Below are positions 7,211 to 15,135 of a stretch of DNA of 19,944 bases, piece by piece (position 1 is the stretch's first letter; each line of letters begins with the position of its first letter). Source of the DNA: an uncultured Collinsella sp. (GTDB lineage Bacteria > Actinomycetota > Coriobacteriia > Coriobacteriales > Coriobacteriaceae). Made by a program: the position numbers and the translations under genes. The notes beneath the pieces are model-generated. The model did not search any database, was not told where the DNA came from, and worked only from the letters and a program-made list of their open reading frames with translations. The stretch covers positions 1 through 19,944 of the forward strand of contig CABVAO010000030.1 in NCBI GenBank assembly GCA_902496335.1, written 5' to 3'.

Positions 7211-7250
7211 CAAAAAGCATGCCCGGGGTGGCTGGGCCATCCCGGGCATG
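7211..7250 (-). terminator. Terminator/attenuator between atpC and murA
   Basis: CATGCCCGGG (7218-7227) and CCCGGGCATG (7241-7250) are perfect 10-bp arms, with TGGC/GCCA extending the stem inside. On the minus strand it is followed by CTTTTTG (A-run 7212-7216), a textbook intrinsic terminator for the ATP synthase operon. The murA ribosome site AAAGGG begins within a few bases of the T-run. Confidence 0.88.
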
Positions 7251-7286
7251 ATGTGTTCGCAAATGGTCGAACGCTAAATCGTTTGA

Positions 7287-7679
7287 CTATTGGGCAAGCT
7301 TGAGCTTACACCATGCGATTTCATTATAGAGGTAGGCGCGGCGTGCATCATCCTCCGACAAATTACCCAGCTTCTCTTCAAAACCTTGAATATCAGCTTT
7401 AAGCTTGTCGGCATCGACGGTCGCCAAATCGCAAGCGCGCTCGGCGAGAACGGTCACGACATCGTCCGCAACCTGGGCATAGCCGCCGGCCACGGCAAAC
7501 GTGTGGTCGACAGTGCCCATGGCCTTATCGGAAACGCGAACGTAACCGCGGTCGATCGTGCAGATCTCGCTGGAGTGAGCAGGCAGAACGCCAAACTCGC
7601 CATCCGTGGACGGAATCGACACAAACGCAGCGTCGCCCTCATAGGCGCAGCTCACGGGGCACACGATGCGGATACGCAT
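7287..7679 (-). CDS. atpC: F1Fo ATP synthase epsilon subunit
   Basis: Central-stalk subunit that couples rotation to catalysis and can inhibit ATP hydrolysis. The 130 residues show the N-terminal beta-sandwich, with GEFGVLPAHS (about 27-36) as the family landmark, and a C-terminal helical pair (about 90-130) ending in KLKLAQ. ATG at 7679 lies 3 bp after the atpD stop; its ribosome site GGGGGAGAAG is inside the end of atpD. It is the last gene of the ATP synthase operon and is followed by the hairpin at 7211-7250. Confidence 0.95.
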   Translation of the reverse strand: MRIRIVCPVSCAYEGDAAFVSIPSTDGEFGVLPAHSSEICTIDRGYVRVSDKAMGTVDHTFAVAGGYAQVADDVVTVLAERACDLATVDADKLKADIQGFEEKLGNLSEDDARRAYLYNEIAWCKLKLAQ

Positions 7680-7682
7680 AAC

Positions 7683-9137
7683 CTACTTCTCCCCCATCTT
7701 GCGGGCGCGCTCGCGCACGTCCTCAATCGTGGAAGCATAGCGGAAAGCCTGCTCGGGCAGGTCATCGGCCTTGCCGTCGACAATCTCGGCGAAAGAGCGG
7801 ACGGTATCCTCGACGCGGACGTAGACACCGGGGTTGCCGGTGAACTTCTCGGCGACGTGGAAGGACTGCGAGAGGAACTGCTGAATCTTACGGGCACGGT
7901 TGACCGTAAGGCGCTGCTCCTCGGACAGCTCGTCCATACCCAGAATGGCGATGATGTCCTGAAGGTCGGAGTACTCCTGCAGGAGCTCCTGGACCTTGAC
8001 GGCGACACGGTAGTGCTCCTCGCCGACGATCGAGGGATCGAGAGCGTCGGAGGAAGATGCGAGCGGGTCGATAGCCGGGAACAGGCCGAGCGACGAAATG
8101 CTACGCGAAAGAACCGTGGTGGCGTCGAGGTGCGTAAACGTCGTGGCAGGCGCCGGGTCGGTCAGGTCGTCTGCGGGGACGTAGACAGCCTGGACGGAGG
8201 TAATGGAGCCCGTCTTGGTCGAGGTAATGCGCTCCTGGAGGTCGCCCATCTCGGTTGCCAGCGTGGGCTGGTAACCAACGGCGGACGGCATACGGCCCAG
8301 CAGTGCGGAAACCTCGGAACCTGCCTGGGAGAAGCGGAAGATGTTGTCGATGAACAGCAGAACGTCCTGGCCGCGATCGCGGAAGTACTCAGCGGTGGTA
8401 AGGCCGGCCAGACCGATGCGCAGACGCGCTCCGGGCGGCTCGTTCATCTGACCATAGACCAAGCAGGTCTTGTCGATAACGCCAGACTCACTCATCTCGA
8501 GGAACAGGTCGGTGCCCTCGCGGGTACGCTCGCCGACGCCGGTGAACACCGAGGTGCCGCCGTGCTCCTGGGCGAGGTTGTTGATGAGCTCCTGAATCAG
8601 AACGGTCTTGCCGACGCCGGCGCCACCGAACAGACCTGTCTTGCCGCCGCGGATGTAGGGCTCGAGCAGGTCGACGGCCTTGATGCCGGTCTCGAAGATC
8701 TCGGTCTTGGTGGTGAGCTCGTCGAAACGGGGCGCTGCATGGTGGATGGGGTAGAACTCCTCCACCTCGGGCATGGGCTTACCGTCGACGGGCTTGCCCA
8801 TGACGTTCCAAATACGGCCGAGCGTCTTGGGGCCAACGGGCATCTTCATGGGCTCACCGGTATCGGTGGCGATGAGGCCGCGCTGCAGGCCGTCGGTCGA
8901 GGACATGGCGACCGTGCGGACGACGCCGCCCGGAAGCTGGCTCTCGACCTCGAGGATCGTGCTCAGATGACCGATCGGGGTCTCGGCCTCGACCGTGAGC
9001 GCGTTGTAGATCGGGGGCACCGCACCGTCAAACTTGACGTCGACGACAGGACCGATGATTCGCACGATGCGACCATCACCGGCAGTCGTCTTCTTGGTGG
9101 CTTCCTCGACCGCAAGCTTTACGGTGTTATTAGCCAT
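7683..9137 (-). CDS. atpD: F1Fo ATP synthase beta subunit
   Basis: Catalytic subunit of F1; 484 residues, slightly longer than the usual 465-470 because of an N-terminal extension of about 15 residues. The Walker A loop GGAGVGKT is at 171-178, GERTREG at 202-208, the Walker B region is in VLLFIDNIFRF, and the DELSEE sequence that contacts the central stalk is in the C-terminal domain. The ATG at 9137 shares one base with the atpG stop (TAATG), which implies translational coupling. The long open frame on the opposite strand across this gene is a codon-bias shadow. Confidence 0.98.
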   Translation of the reverse strand: MANNTVKLAVEEATKKTTAGDGRIVRIIGPVVDVKFDGAVPPIYNALTVEAETPIGHLSTILEVESQLPGGVVRTVAMSSTDGLQRGLIATDTGEPMKMPVGPKTLGRIWNVMGKPVDGKPMPEVEEFYPIHHAAPRFDELTTKTEIFETGIKAVDLLEPYIRGGKTGLFGGAGVGKTVLIQELINNLAQEHGGTSVFTGVGERTREGTDLFLEMSESGVIDKTCLVYGQMNEPPGARLRIGLAGLTTAEYFRDRGQDVLLFIDNIFRFSQAGSEVSALLGRMPSAVGYQPTLATEMGDLQERITSTKTGSITSVQAVYVPADDLTDPAPATTFTHLDATTVLSRSISSLGLFPAIDPLASSSDALDPSIVGEEHYRVAVKVQELLQEYSDLQDIIAILGMDELSEEQRLTVNRARKIQQFLSQSFHVAEKFTGNPGVYVRVEDTVRSFAEIVDGKADDLPEQAFRYASTIEDVRERARKMGEK

Positions 9138-10045
9138 TACTGTTCCTCCAATGCTGAGGCTCCGCCGACGATCTCGTTAATCTCGGTCGTGATCGAAGCC
9201 TGGCGCACGCGACTATACGTGCGGGTAAGGGTCGAGATGATCGCGGTGGCGTTTTCCGTCGCGGAGTGCATGGCCTTGCGGCGTGCACCCTGCTCGGCAG
9301 CCGCCGAATCGATCAGGGCCTGGTAGATGACCGTCAGGATATAAGACGGCACAAGCTTGCCGAGAACATGCTCGGGAGAGGGCACGAACTCGAACGTGGA
9401 CGAGATGCGCTTAGGGGCGTCGGTCTCGTTCTTACGCGGACCGTGGGCCATAGCGATCATCTCGGGGTCGAGCGGCAACAGATGCTCGACGCGAAGCTCC
9501 TGATCCACGCGGTTCTTGGCGTGGTGGTAGACAAGCTCGACACGGTCAAGCTCACCGGCACGATACGCATCGCAGATATGAGAGGAGATCATGCGGGCCT
9601 GATTGAAATCGGGCTCAGAGGAGTTGCCCTCAAAGTGCATGACGACGTTTGCGCGGTCACGGAAATACGTGGCCGGCTTACGCCCGCACGCGATGATCTC
9701 GCACTCGATGCCGTCGTTCGCCCAAGAAGCGGCGAGCTTTTCGGCCGTGCGCTCCACCGTCGTATTGAAACCGCCGGCAAGGCCGCGGTCCGAGGCAATA
9801 ACGACAATCAGGCCATGCTTGACGTTCTCATGCTTCTGCAGCATGGGATCGGTGCCCGAACAGGAAGCGTCGCCGGCGACCGTCAACATGACGTCGGTCA
9901 GCGCCTCCTTATAGGGCTCGGCCTGCTTGGAACGATCGAGGGCACGACGGATCTTGGCCGTAGAGACCATCTCCATCGTGCGCGTGATCTGCTTGGTCGT
10001 GGTAACCGAGGAGATTCGCTTCTTAATGTCGCGAAGGTTGGCCAT
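9137..10045 (-). CDS. atpG: F1Fo ATP synthase gamma subunit
   Basis: Rotor shaft of F1. The 302-residue protein starts with MANLRDIKKRISSV, the N-terminal helix of the coiled coil that penetrates the alpha/beta hexamer, and ends with the paired C-terminal helix containing TRTYSRVRQASITTEI. The central Rossmann-like domain includes IVVIASDRGLAGGFN. ATG 10045 is 5 bp after the atpA stop, with GAGGAGAA upstream inside the atpA 3' end. Confidence 0.97.
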   Translation of the reverse strand: MANLRDIKKRISSVTTTKQITRTMEMVSTAKIRRALDRSKQAEPYKEALTDVMLTVAGDASCSGTDPMLQKHENVKHGLIVVIASDRGLAGGFNTTVERTAEKLAASWANDGIECEIIACGRKPATYFRDRANVVMHFEGNSSEPDFNQARMISSHICDAYRAGELDRVELVYHHAKNRVDQELRVEHLLPLDPEMIAMAHGPRKNETDAPKRISSTFEFVPSPEHVLGKLVPSYILTVIYQALIDSAAAEQGARRKAMHSATENATAIISTLTRTYSRVRQASITTEINEIVGGASALEEQ

Positions 10046-10050
10046 GGGGC

Positions 10051-11649
10051 TTAGTTCTCCTCTGATCCAGAAACATCCGAATGGTGCTTGGCCATGAACT
10101 GCTGCTTGAAGTCGCCGATGACGCGCAAGAGCTCAGCCTTGGTGTCATCATCGATCTTCTTGGCGCGAACCTTGTCGAGCAGCGAGCCAAAGCCATTGTC
10201 CATGTACTCGATGAGCTCGGCACGGAAAGGCAGCACGTCGGCAATCTCCAGGTCATCCAGGAAGCCCTCGTTGCCAGCGAACAGCGTAACGATCTGCTCG
10301 CCAACCTCAAACGGCTTGTAGCGCGGCTGCTTAAGGAGCTCGGTCATGCGGGCACCATGGGTCAGCTGCTTCTGAGTAGCCTCGTCAAGGTCGGAGCCAA
10401 ACTGCGTAAAGCCAGCGAGCTCCTGATAGGAAGCGAGGTCCAGACGGAGGTTGCCGGCGACCTGCTTCATGGCCTTGGTCTGCGCATCGCCACCGACGCG
10501 GGACACGGAAATGCCCACGTCGACTGCCGGGCGCTGGCCCTGGAAGAAGAGCTCGGACTGCAGGTAGATCTGACCATCGGTAATGGAAATGACGTTGGTC
10601 GGAATGTAGGCCGAGACGTCGCCGTCCTGGGTCTCGATGATCGGCAGAGCTGTCATGGAGCCGTAACCGTTCTTCTTGGACATCTTGACAGCACGCTCGA
10701 GCAGACGAGAGTGCAGGTAGAAGATGTCACCAGGATAGGCCTCGCGTCCGGGCGGACGATGCAGCGTCAGCGACATCTGACGGTAGGCCACAGCCTGCTT
10801 GGACAGGTCATCGTAGATGACGAGCACGTGACCGCCGGGGTTGGTCTCGCTGGCGGGCTTGCCGTCCTCGCCGTTGTACATGAAGAACTCGCCGATAGCG
10901 GCACCGGCCATAGGCGCGATGTACTGCATAGGGGCGGAATCGGCAGCGGTGGCCGAAACGATGATGGTGTAGTCGAGCGCACCGTGCTGAGCGAGGGTCT
11001 CGCGGATGTTGGCAACCGTGGAGGCCTTCTGGCCGATGGCGACATAGATGCAGACCATGCCCTTGCCGCGCTGGTTGAGGATAGCGTCGATGGCAATGGC
11101 GGTCTTACCGGTCTTACGGTCGCCGATGATGAGCTCTCGCTGACCGCGACCAATAGGCACCATGGAGTCGATGGCCAACAGGCCGGTCTGAACCGGCTCG
11201 CACACCGGGGTACGGTCGATGACGCCGGGGGCCTTGAACTCAATGGGACGACGGTGCGTGGCGACGATGTCGCCCAGGCCGTCGATGGGCTGGCCGAGCG
11301 GATTGACGACGCGGCCGAGCATGGCGCGGCTCACAGGGATATCCATAATGCGGCCAGTGGTGCGGCACTCGTCGCCTTCCTTGATGGAGTCGACGGCACC
11401 AAACAGAACGGCGCCGACCTCGTCACGGTCAAGGTTCTGGGCAAGGCCGAAGACGGTCTCACCGGTATCGGAGCTCTTGAACTCCAGAAGCTCGCCTGCC
11501 ATGGCGCTCTTGAGGCCGGAGACGCGCGCGATGCCGTCGCCTACCTCGTCGACCGTTGAAACCTCATGCGTATCGACCGTCGCGGAGAGGCTCGTGAGCT
11601 GCTCCTGCAGTTTCTTGGCGATATCCTGGGCATTGAGGGTTTCGGACAT
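10051..11649 (-). CDS. atpA: F1Fo ATP synthase alpha subunit
   Basis: Non-catalytic nucleotide-binding subunit of F1, 532 residues. The Walker A loop GDRKTGKT is at 176-183, preceded by the GRGQRELIIG stretch, and the VSRVGGDAQ signature is in the C-terminal half. The C-terminal tail beyond about 505 is polar and somewhat longer than in E. coli, as seen in other actinobacteria. ATG 11649 shares one base with the atpH stop (TAATG), a second stop-start overlap in this operon. Confidence 0.98.
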   Translation of the reverse strand: MSETLNAQDIAKKLQEQLTSLSATVDTHEVSTVDEVGDGIARVSGLKSAMAGELLEFKSSDTGETVFGLAQNLDRDEVGAVLFGAVDSIKEGDECRTTGRIMDIPVSRAMLGRVVNPLGQPIDGLGDIVATHRRPIEFKAPGVIDRTPVCEPVQTGLLAIDSMVPIGRGQRELIIGDRKTGKTAIAIDAILNQRGKGMVCIYVAIGQKASTVANIRETLAQHGALDYTIIVSATAADSAPMQYIAPMAGAAIGEFFMYNGEDGKPASETNPGGHVLVIYDDLSKQAVAYRQMSLTLHRPPGREAYPGDIFYLHSRLLERAVKMSKKNGYGSMTALPIIETQDGDVSAYIPTNVISITDGQIYLQSELFFQGQRPAVDVGISVSRVGGDAQTKAMKQVAGNLRLDLASYQELAGFTQFGSDLDEATQKQLTHGARMTELLKQPRYKPFEVGEQIVTLFAGNEGFLDDLEIADVLPFRAELIEYMDNGFGSLLDKVRAKKIDDDTKAELLRVIGDFKQQFMAKHHSDVSGSEEN

Positions 11650-12125
11650 TAGGCTTCACCTCCGTACGAATTAGCAGAGTTTGCGAGGGTCTCCTGCGCG
11701 ATGCGCAGCTGCGTCTTGACGGAAATGTCACGACGCTCGCCGCGGGCCTCGAGCACCAGGCCGCCCACGATAGACGGGTCGACCTGCTCGATAAGGAATA
11801 CCTTGCGGCCGAAGTCCTGCTCGCATTTCTTAGTGATGGTTTGACGCAGCTCGTCGTCGAGCGGGATCGCCGTGGTGACGGTCACGCCCACTACATCCTC
11901 GTCTTCCTCGGCAACATACTTAAAGGCAGCTGCCACCTTGGGAAGAAGGTCGAGCTGGTCGCGCTTGGACATGGTGTCGAGCACGGCGATGATCTCGGGG
12001 CTGGCAGAAGCCAGGCGCTCGACCATCTCGAGGTCCTCGAACACATGGTTCTCGGCCTTGGCGGCTTCCAAAAGGGAACGCGCGTAGGTCTCGAGCACCT
12101 TGTCCTGATAGCGGCTAGTCGGCAT
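11649..12125 (-). CDS. atpH: F1Fo ATP synthase delta subunit
   Basis: Peripheral-stalk subunit joining F1 to the b dimer. At 158 residues it is shorter than the usual 175-180, but the family layout is kept: an N-terminal helical bundle starting RYQDKVLETYARSLLEAA and a C-terminal part with VDPSIVGGLVLEARGERRDIS, close to the conserved delta signature. ATG 12125 lies inside the 3' end of atpF, giving an 11-nt overlap; AGGTAG upstream serves as ribosome site. The fused b-delta protein of mycobacteria is not present here. Confidence 0.93.
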   Translation of the reverse strand: MPTSRYQDKVLETYARSLLEAAKAENHVFEDLEMVERLASASPEIIAVLDTMSKRDQLDLLPKVAAAFKYVAEEDEDVVGVTVTTAIPLDDELRQTITKKCEQDFGRKVFLIEQVDPSIVGGLVLEARGERRDISVKTQLRIAQETLANSANSYGGEA

Positions 12126-12717
12126 TCAGGCTACCTGCTTCCTGGATGTAGCGCTCGATGAGCTTCTTCTGCTCGGCATCGTCCTCGAGCGCCTCGCCCA
12201 CGATCTTGGTGGCGACGGCAACGGACAGGTCGGCGATGGAGCTCGCGGCACCGGCGTAGATGGACTTGCGCTCGTCCTCGACGGTCGTATGGGCCTTGGC
12301 GATGATCTCCTCGGCCTCCTTGTGAGCAGCCTCGATGATACGGGCACGCTCGGACTCGGCGTCCTTACGGGCCTCGAGAACGATGTCGGCAGCCTGACGA
12401 CGGGCGTCGGTGACGATCGAGTCGGACTCAGCGCGCTTGGCGATAGCCTCCTGCTTGGTCTTCTCGGCCTCGTCGAGGCTCTCCTCGATCTTCTTGCCGC
12501 GCTCCTCCATGGTTTTCATGATGCCCGGCAGGGCGACCTTGGCCAGCACGATCCAGATAATCAGGAAGGCGATAAGCGCCGGGATGAACTCCGCCATCTT
12601 AGGGATGAGGATGTCCGCACCGGCGGCGCCGTCCTCGGCGAACGCGGAAACCGGCATGAGCAGCGCGGCCGCGGACGCGGAGAGTGCGATCGCGCTCTTC
12701 TGGGATGAAAGATTCAT
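12115..12717 (-). CDS. atpF: F1Fo ATP synthase b subunit
   Basis: Peripheral-stalk subunit, 200 residues. Residues 1-27 look like a signal peptide, with Lys7, a hydrophobic run and an Ala-Phe-Ala site before Glu28. A second hydrophobic segment at about 43-62 is the usual membrane anchor (FIPALIAFLIIWIVLAKVAL), followed by a long charged coiled coil (about 66-190). Ordinary b subunits have only the anchor. The leader may be cleaved or may form a second membrane helix. ATG 12717 is 15 bp after the atpE stop with GGAG upstream. Confidence 0.94.
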   Translation of the reverse strand: MNLSSQKSAIALSASAAALLMPVSAFAEDGAAGADILIPKMAEFIPALIAFLIIWIVLAKVALPGIMKTMEERGKKIEESLDEAEKTKQEAIAKRAESDSIVTDARRQAADIVLEARKDAESERARIIEAAHKEAEEIIAKAHTTVEDERKSIYAGAASSIADLSVAVATKIVGEALEDDAEQKKLIERYIQEAGSLNAD

Positions 12718-12732
12718 ACTTGACGCTCCGTG

Positions 12733-12927
12733 CTATTTAACGATCAGCGCGACAACGAAGCCGATCAGAGCCAGAGCCTCGCCGAAAGCGGAGCCCATGA
12801 TGAAGACGGTGAACACGCGGCCCTGGACCTCAGGCTGACGGGCCATAGCACCCGTAGCACCCAGAGCAGACAGGCCGATAGCAAGACCAGCGCCGATAAC
12901 ACCGAGACCGTAACCGATAACTCCCAC
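12733..12927 (-). CDS. atpE: F1Fo ATP synthase c subunit (short, GTG start)
   Basis: Ring-forming proteolipid of the Fo rotor. Two membrane helices (about 3-28 and 38-63) flank the polar loop ARQPE at 29-33, with the ion-binding Glu50 in GSAFGEALALIG. Residues that would mark sodium coupling (Gln in helix 1 at position 17, Ser after the Glu) are Ile and Ala, so proton coupling is expected. At 64 residues it is shorter than the usual 70-85. The GTG start at 12927 is fixed by AAAGGAGGA four bases upstream and by an in-frame stop (TAA) shortly before it, with no other start between. Confidence 0.95.
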   Translation of the reverse strand: MGVIGYGLGVIGAGLAIGLSALGATGAMARQPEVQGRVFTVFIMGSAFGEALALIGFVVALIVK

Positions 12928-12982
12928 GATTCCTCCTTTGTCGTGCGTGTCTTATTTCACGCAGGATAACCTTTTTATAACT

Positions 12983-13010
12983 GCCGGGCTCCATGGGTAC
13001 GGGCACCGGC
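12983..13010 (-). repeat. Hairpin in the atpB-atpE intergenic region
   Basis: GCCGGGCTC (12983-12991) can pair with GGGC-A-CCGGC (13001-13010) with one bulged A. It sits in the 124-bp gap between atpB and atpE, the longest gap in the operon, without a following T-run. In other bacteria such a site helps raise c-subunit yield relative to the a subunit; that role here is inference. Confidence 0.45.
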
Positions 13011-13051
13011 GGTTTAACGAATTGCCTTACCTTTAAGGCACGAACGGAAGA

Positions 13052-13855
13052 CTACTCCTCCTCCGCGACCTCCTCTGCCTCGGAGACATACACGGCGGTA
13101 AGGACCGTGAAGACGTAAGCCTGGATGGCGCCGACCACAAGCTCGATCGCATAGATCAGGATGAGGATGGCAAGCCAGGCCAGCGAAGGCAGGGCGCCGA
13201 CGGCGTGGGCCGCGGAAACCTGCTGAAGCAGCGGCTGCATGAACATGCTCGCCATGATGGCGAACGAGCCCATGACCACGTGTCCTGCGAACATGTTGCA
13301 GAACAGACGGACGGCAAGCGTGATGAGGCGCAGGAAGGTCGAGAAAAGCTCGACGACCCACACGAGCACGTTCATCGGGAAGCTCACGCCCTGCGGGGCG
13401 AGGCTCTTGATGTAGCCGATCACGCCGTGAGCCTTGCATCCGTAGTAGATGAAGTACACGAAGGCGAAAATGGCGAGTGCGGCGGTGGAGCCGATTGCGC
13501 CGGTGCCGGGCTTCATTCCCGGGATCAGGCCGATCATGTTATTGATCAGGATGAACAGGAAAAGCGAGCACAGGAACGGGAAGTGCTTCTTCCAGTTCTC
13601 ACCCACGACACCCTTGCCGATATCGTTCTCGACGTACTCGATGATGTACTCGAAACCGTTGACGAAGAAGCCCTTGGGAACCAGGGTCTGCTTCTTCTTG
13701 AACACGGCCAGGACGATCAGGAGCACGATCGTGGAGACGATCAGCCAAAACGAGTACTGCGTGATGCCGCAGCTCAGATCGCCCACGACAGGGGTGGAGC
13801 TGAACTCGCTGACCAGATGATTAATCTCATCAGGCAGCTTTTCAAAAATTTCCAC
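13052..13855 (-). CDS. atpB: F1Fo ATP synthase a subunit
   Basis: Stator proton-channel subunit of Fo, 267 residues with about five or six membrane helices. The essential arginine is Arg183 in LAVRLFCNMFAGH, and the conserved Gln245 lies in VGAIQAYVFTVL near the end. The C-terminus is acidic (SEAEEVAEEE). The start is GTG at 13855, preceded by AAAGG; it begins 3 bp after the stop of the atpI-like gene. A 124-bp gap with a hairpin separates it from atpE. Confidence 0.96.
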   Translation of the reverse strand: MEIFEKLPDEINHLVSEFSSTPVVGDLSCGITQYSFWLIVSTIVLLIVLAVFKKKQTLVPKGFFVNGFEYIIEYVENDIGKGVVGENWKKHFPFLCSLFLFILINNMIGLIPGMKPGTGAIGSTAALAIFAFVYFIYYGCKAHGVIGYIKSLAPQGVSFPMNVLVWVVELFSTFLRLITLAVRLFCNMFAGHVVMGSFAIMASMFMQPLLQQVSAAHAVGALPSLAWLAILILIYAIELVVGAIQAYVFTVLTAVYVSEAEEVAEEE

Positions 13856-13858
13856 GAC

Positions 13859-14170
13859 TTACCTTTCGACCTCATGAGGATCTCGCAGCGCCTTGGCGAC
13901 GCGAACCGCGCAGGCGGCCATAAAGGCCACGAAGCCGATCGCCTCGCCCAGGAGGAACATGCGAAATGCCTCTCCGAACAACACAAACACAACCAAGGTA
14001 AAGACAAGCAACGCGATTGCCGAGACCGCGAGACTCACCATACCCTTGAGCATGTCCGCATTCTGCTTATCGTCAAGAACCGGCTTGAGCGTAAAGACAA
14101 AGGGAAGGAAGGCAATCGCGCCCGCGATGGCACCTGCAACGATAGCGAGCAGATCGGCTATCTGAAACAC
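13859..14170 (-). CDS. AtpI-like membrane protein at head of atp operon
   Basis: A small hydrophobic protein of about 103 residues with probable membrane helices at about 7-27, 44-64 and 67-87, then a short basic tail. Its position as first gene of the ATP synthase operon, directly before atpB, is that of AtpI, which assists c-ring assembly or magnesium supply in other bacteria; sequence similarity alone is too weak for me to assign it. Two GTG starts are possible. I prefer 14170, which has GAGGA about 5 bases upstream, to 14182, whose AAGGAAA is too close to the start. Confidence 0.7.
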   Translation of the reverse strand: MFQIADLLAIVAGAIAGAIAFLPFVFTLKPVLDDKQNADMLKGMVSLAVSAIALLVFTLVVFVLFGEAFRMFLLGEAIGFVAFMAACAVRVAKALRDPHEVER

Positions 14171-14232
14171 TGGCGTCCTCACTTTCCTTTTTTATCGCCT
14201 CACAGGACAGTTCCCGCCAAACATTGGTGACT

Positions 14233-14260
14233 ATTGTACGAGCCAATCGCTAAAGTACAA
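14233..14260 (-). promoter_or_regulatory. Candidate promoter of the ATP synthase operon
   Basis: On the minus strand TTGTAC (14255-14260) and TACAAT (14233-14238) are separated by 16 bp; the -10 matches consensus at five of six positions, the -35 only at its TTG. Transcription would start near 14226, leaving a leader of about 55 nt. A hairpin-forming pair AACCGA/TCGGTT (14259-14277) lies directly upstream of the -35. Confidence 0.45.
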
Positions 14261-14331
14261 CCGAAAAAGCATCGGTTAATACGCACCTGTTCGTTTTCTT
14301 AAGACCTTCTTTATGCCGCAGGTACGGTAAT

Positions 14332-14363
14332 ACGTTTTTCTCGAACCCTGCAGGGCAAAACGT
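14332..14363. repeat. Nested palindrome between upp and atp operon
   Basis: ACGTTTT (14332-14338) and AAAACGT (14357-14363) form outer arms around the perfect 10-bp palindrome CCCTGCAGGG (14346-14355). It lies about 90 bp downstream of the upp stop and 70-100 bp upstream of the candidate atp promoter. It might be a protein-binding site or the end of the upp transcript; nothing in the sequence decides. Confidence 0.4.
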
Positions 14364-14375
14364 CCGTTAACAGGA

Positions 14376-14410
14376 GTGCGCGCGGTCGTCTTTTGCTCGC
14401 CCGCGCGCAC
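14376..14410 (-). terminator. GC-rich hairpin after upp, possible terminator
   Basis: GTGCGCGCGG (14376-14385) and CCGCGCGCAC (14401-14410) are perfect 10-bp arms with a 15-base loop, about 45 bp after the upp stop. No T-run follows on the minus strand, so it is not a standard intrinsic terminator; it may protect the upp mRNA end or act with another factor. Confidence 0.4.
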
Positions 14411-14452
14411 CATTTCTTCGTATTTTCGACGTTAGCCGGTATGGCCCAGAGA

Positions 14453-15100
14453 TTACAGCGTGCCGTAGATGCGGTCGCCGGCGTCGCCCAGGCCGGGAAC
14501 GATGTAGGCAGCTTCGTTGAGATGGTCGTCGATGGCGCAGGTATAGATATGCACATCGGGGTCCTTCTCAGTCAGCGACTTGAGGCCCTCGGGGGCCGCG
14601 ACGATGCACAGCATGCGGATGTCCTTGACACCGCGCTCGCGCAGGTAGCTGATGGCCATCTCGGCCGAACCGCCCGTGGCGAGCATGGGGTCGACGACCA
14701 GGCAGATGCGCTGGTCGATATCCTTGGGCATCTTGCAGTAATACTCATGCGGCTCGTGGGTAACCTCGTCGCGCTCCATACCGATGTGGCCCACGTGAGC
14801 GGAGGGTACCAAGTCGAGGATGCCATCGACCATGCCAAGGCCCGCACGCAGAATGGGAACGATGGCGAGCTTTTTGCCGGCGAGCTGCTTAAACGTTGCG
14901 GTGGTGATGGGGGTCTCGACTTCGACGTCTTCCATGGGCAGGTCGCGCATGGCCTCGTAGCCGTCAAAAAGTGCGAGTTCGCGCACGAGCTGGCGGAACT
15001 GGTTGGTGCCGGTGTTTTTGTCGCGCAGAATCGACAGCTTATGCTGGACGAGCGGGTGATCGACAAGGGTCACACGGGACGTATCGTAGGTGACGGTCAT
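14453..15100 (-). CDS. upp: Uracil phosphoribosyltransferase
   Basis: Pyrimidine salvage enzyme making UMP from uracil and PRPP in the cytoplasm. The 215-residue protein carries the flexible-loop region RAGLGMVDG (about 85-93), the PRPP-binding stretch VVDPMLATGGSA (135-146) and the uracil-binding C-terminus GLGDAGDRIYGT. ATG 15100 is supported by AAAGGGG upstream and by family length (208-210); the frame is open to 15148 but the added 16 residues have no homology. It lies 123 bp after glpK and about 280 bp before the first atp gene, both on the same strand. Confidence 0.96.
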   Translation of the reverse strand: MTVTYDTSRVTLVDHPLVQHKLSILRDKNTGTNQFRQLVRELALFDGYEAMRDLPMEDVEVETPITTATFKQLAGKKLAIVPILRAGLGMVDGILDLVPSAHVGHIGMERDEVTHEPHEYYCKMPKDIDQRICLVVDPMLATGGSAEMAISYLRERGVKDIRMLCIVAAPEGLKSLTEKDPDVHIYTCAIDDHLNEAAYIVPGLGDAGDRIYGTL

Positions 15101-15135
15101 GGGTTGATTACCCCTTTCGTTGCGGCCGGAAGATG

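Noticed and set aside
7290..9326. 678-codon open frame on the plus strand opposite atpC/atpD, and similar long frames opposite atpA and pepT
   Set aside because: Each lies fully antisense to a clear conserved gene, its protein has no recognisable motif and is rich in Gly/Asp/Arg as expected for a codon-bias shadow, and no ribosome site supports it.
12733..12927. Possible sodium-driven ATP synthase
   Set aside because: The helix-1 glutamine and the Ser after the ion-binding Glu found in sodium c-rings are Ile and Ala here; proton coupling fits better.
14183..14340. Riboswitch or leader peptide before the atp operon
   Set aside because: A 13-codon frame starting MLFRLYF lies upstream of the candidate promoter rather than in the leader, and no known aptamer pattern is visible.
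14311..14556. 81-codon minus-strand frame overlapping the end of upp
   Set aside because: It runs out of frame through upp and its hairpin region, lacks a good start site, and shows no protein features.
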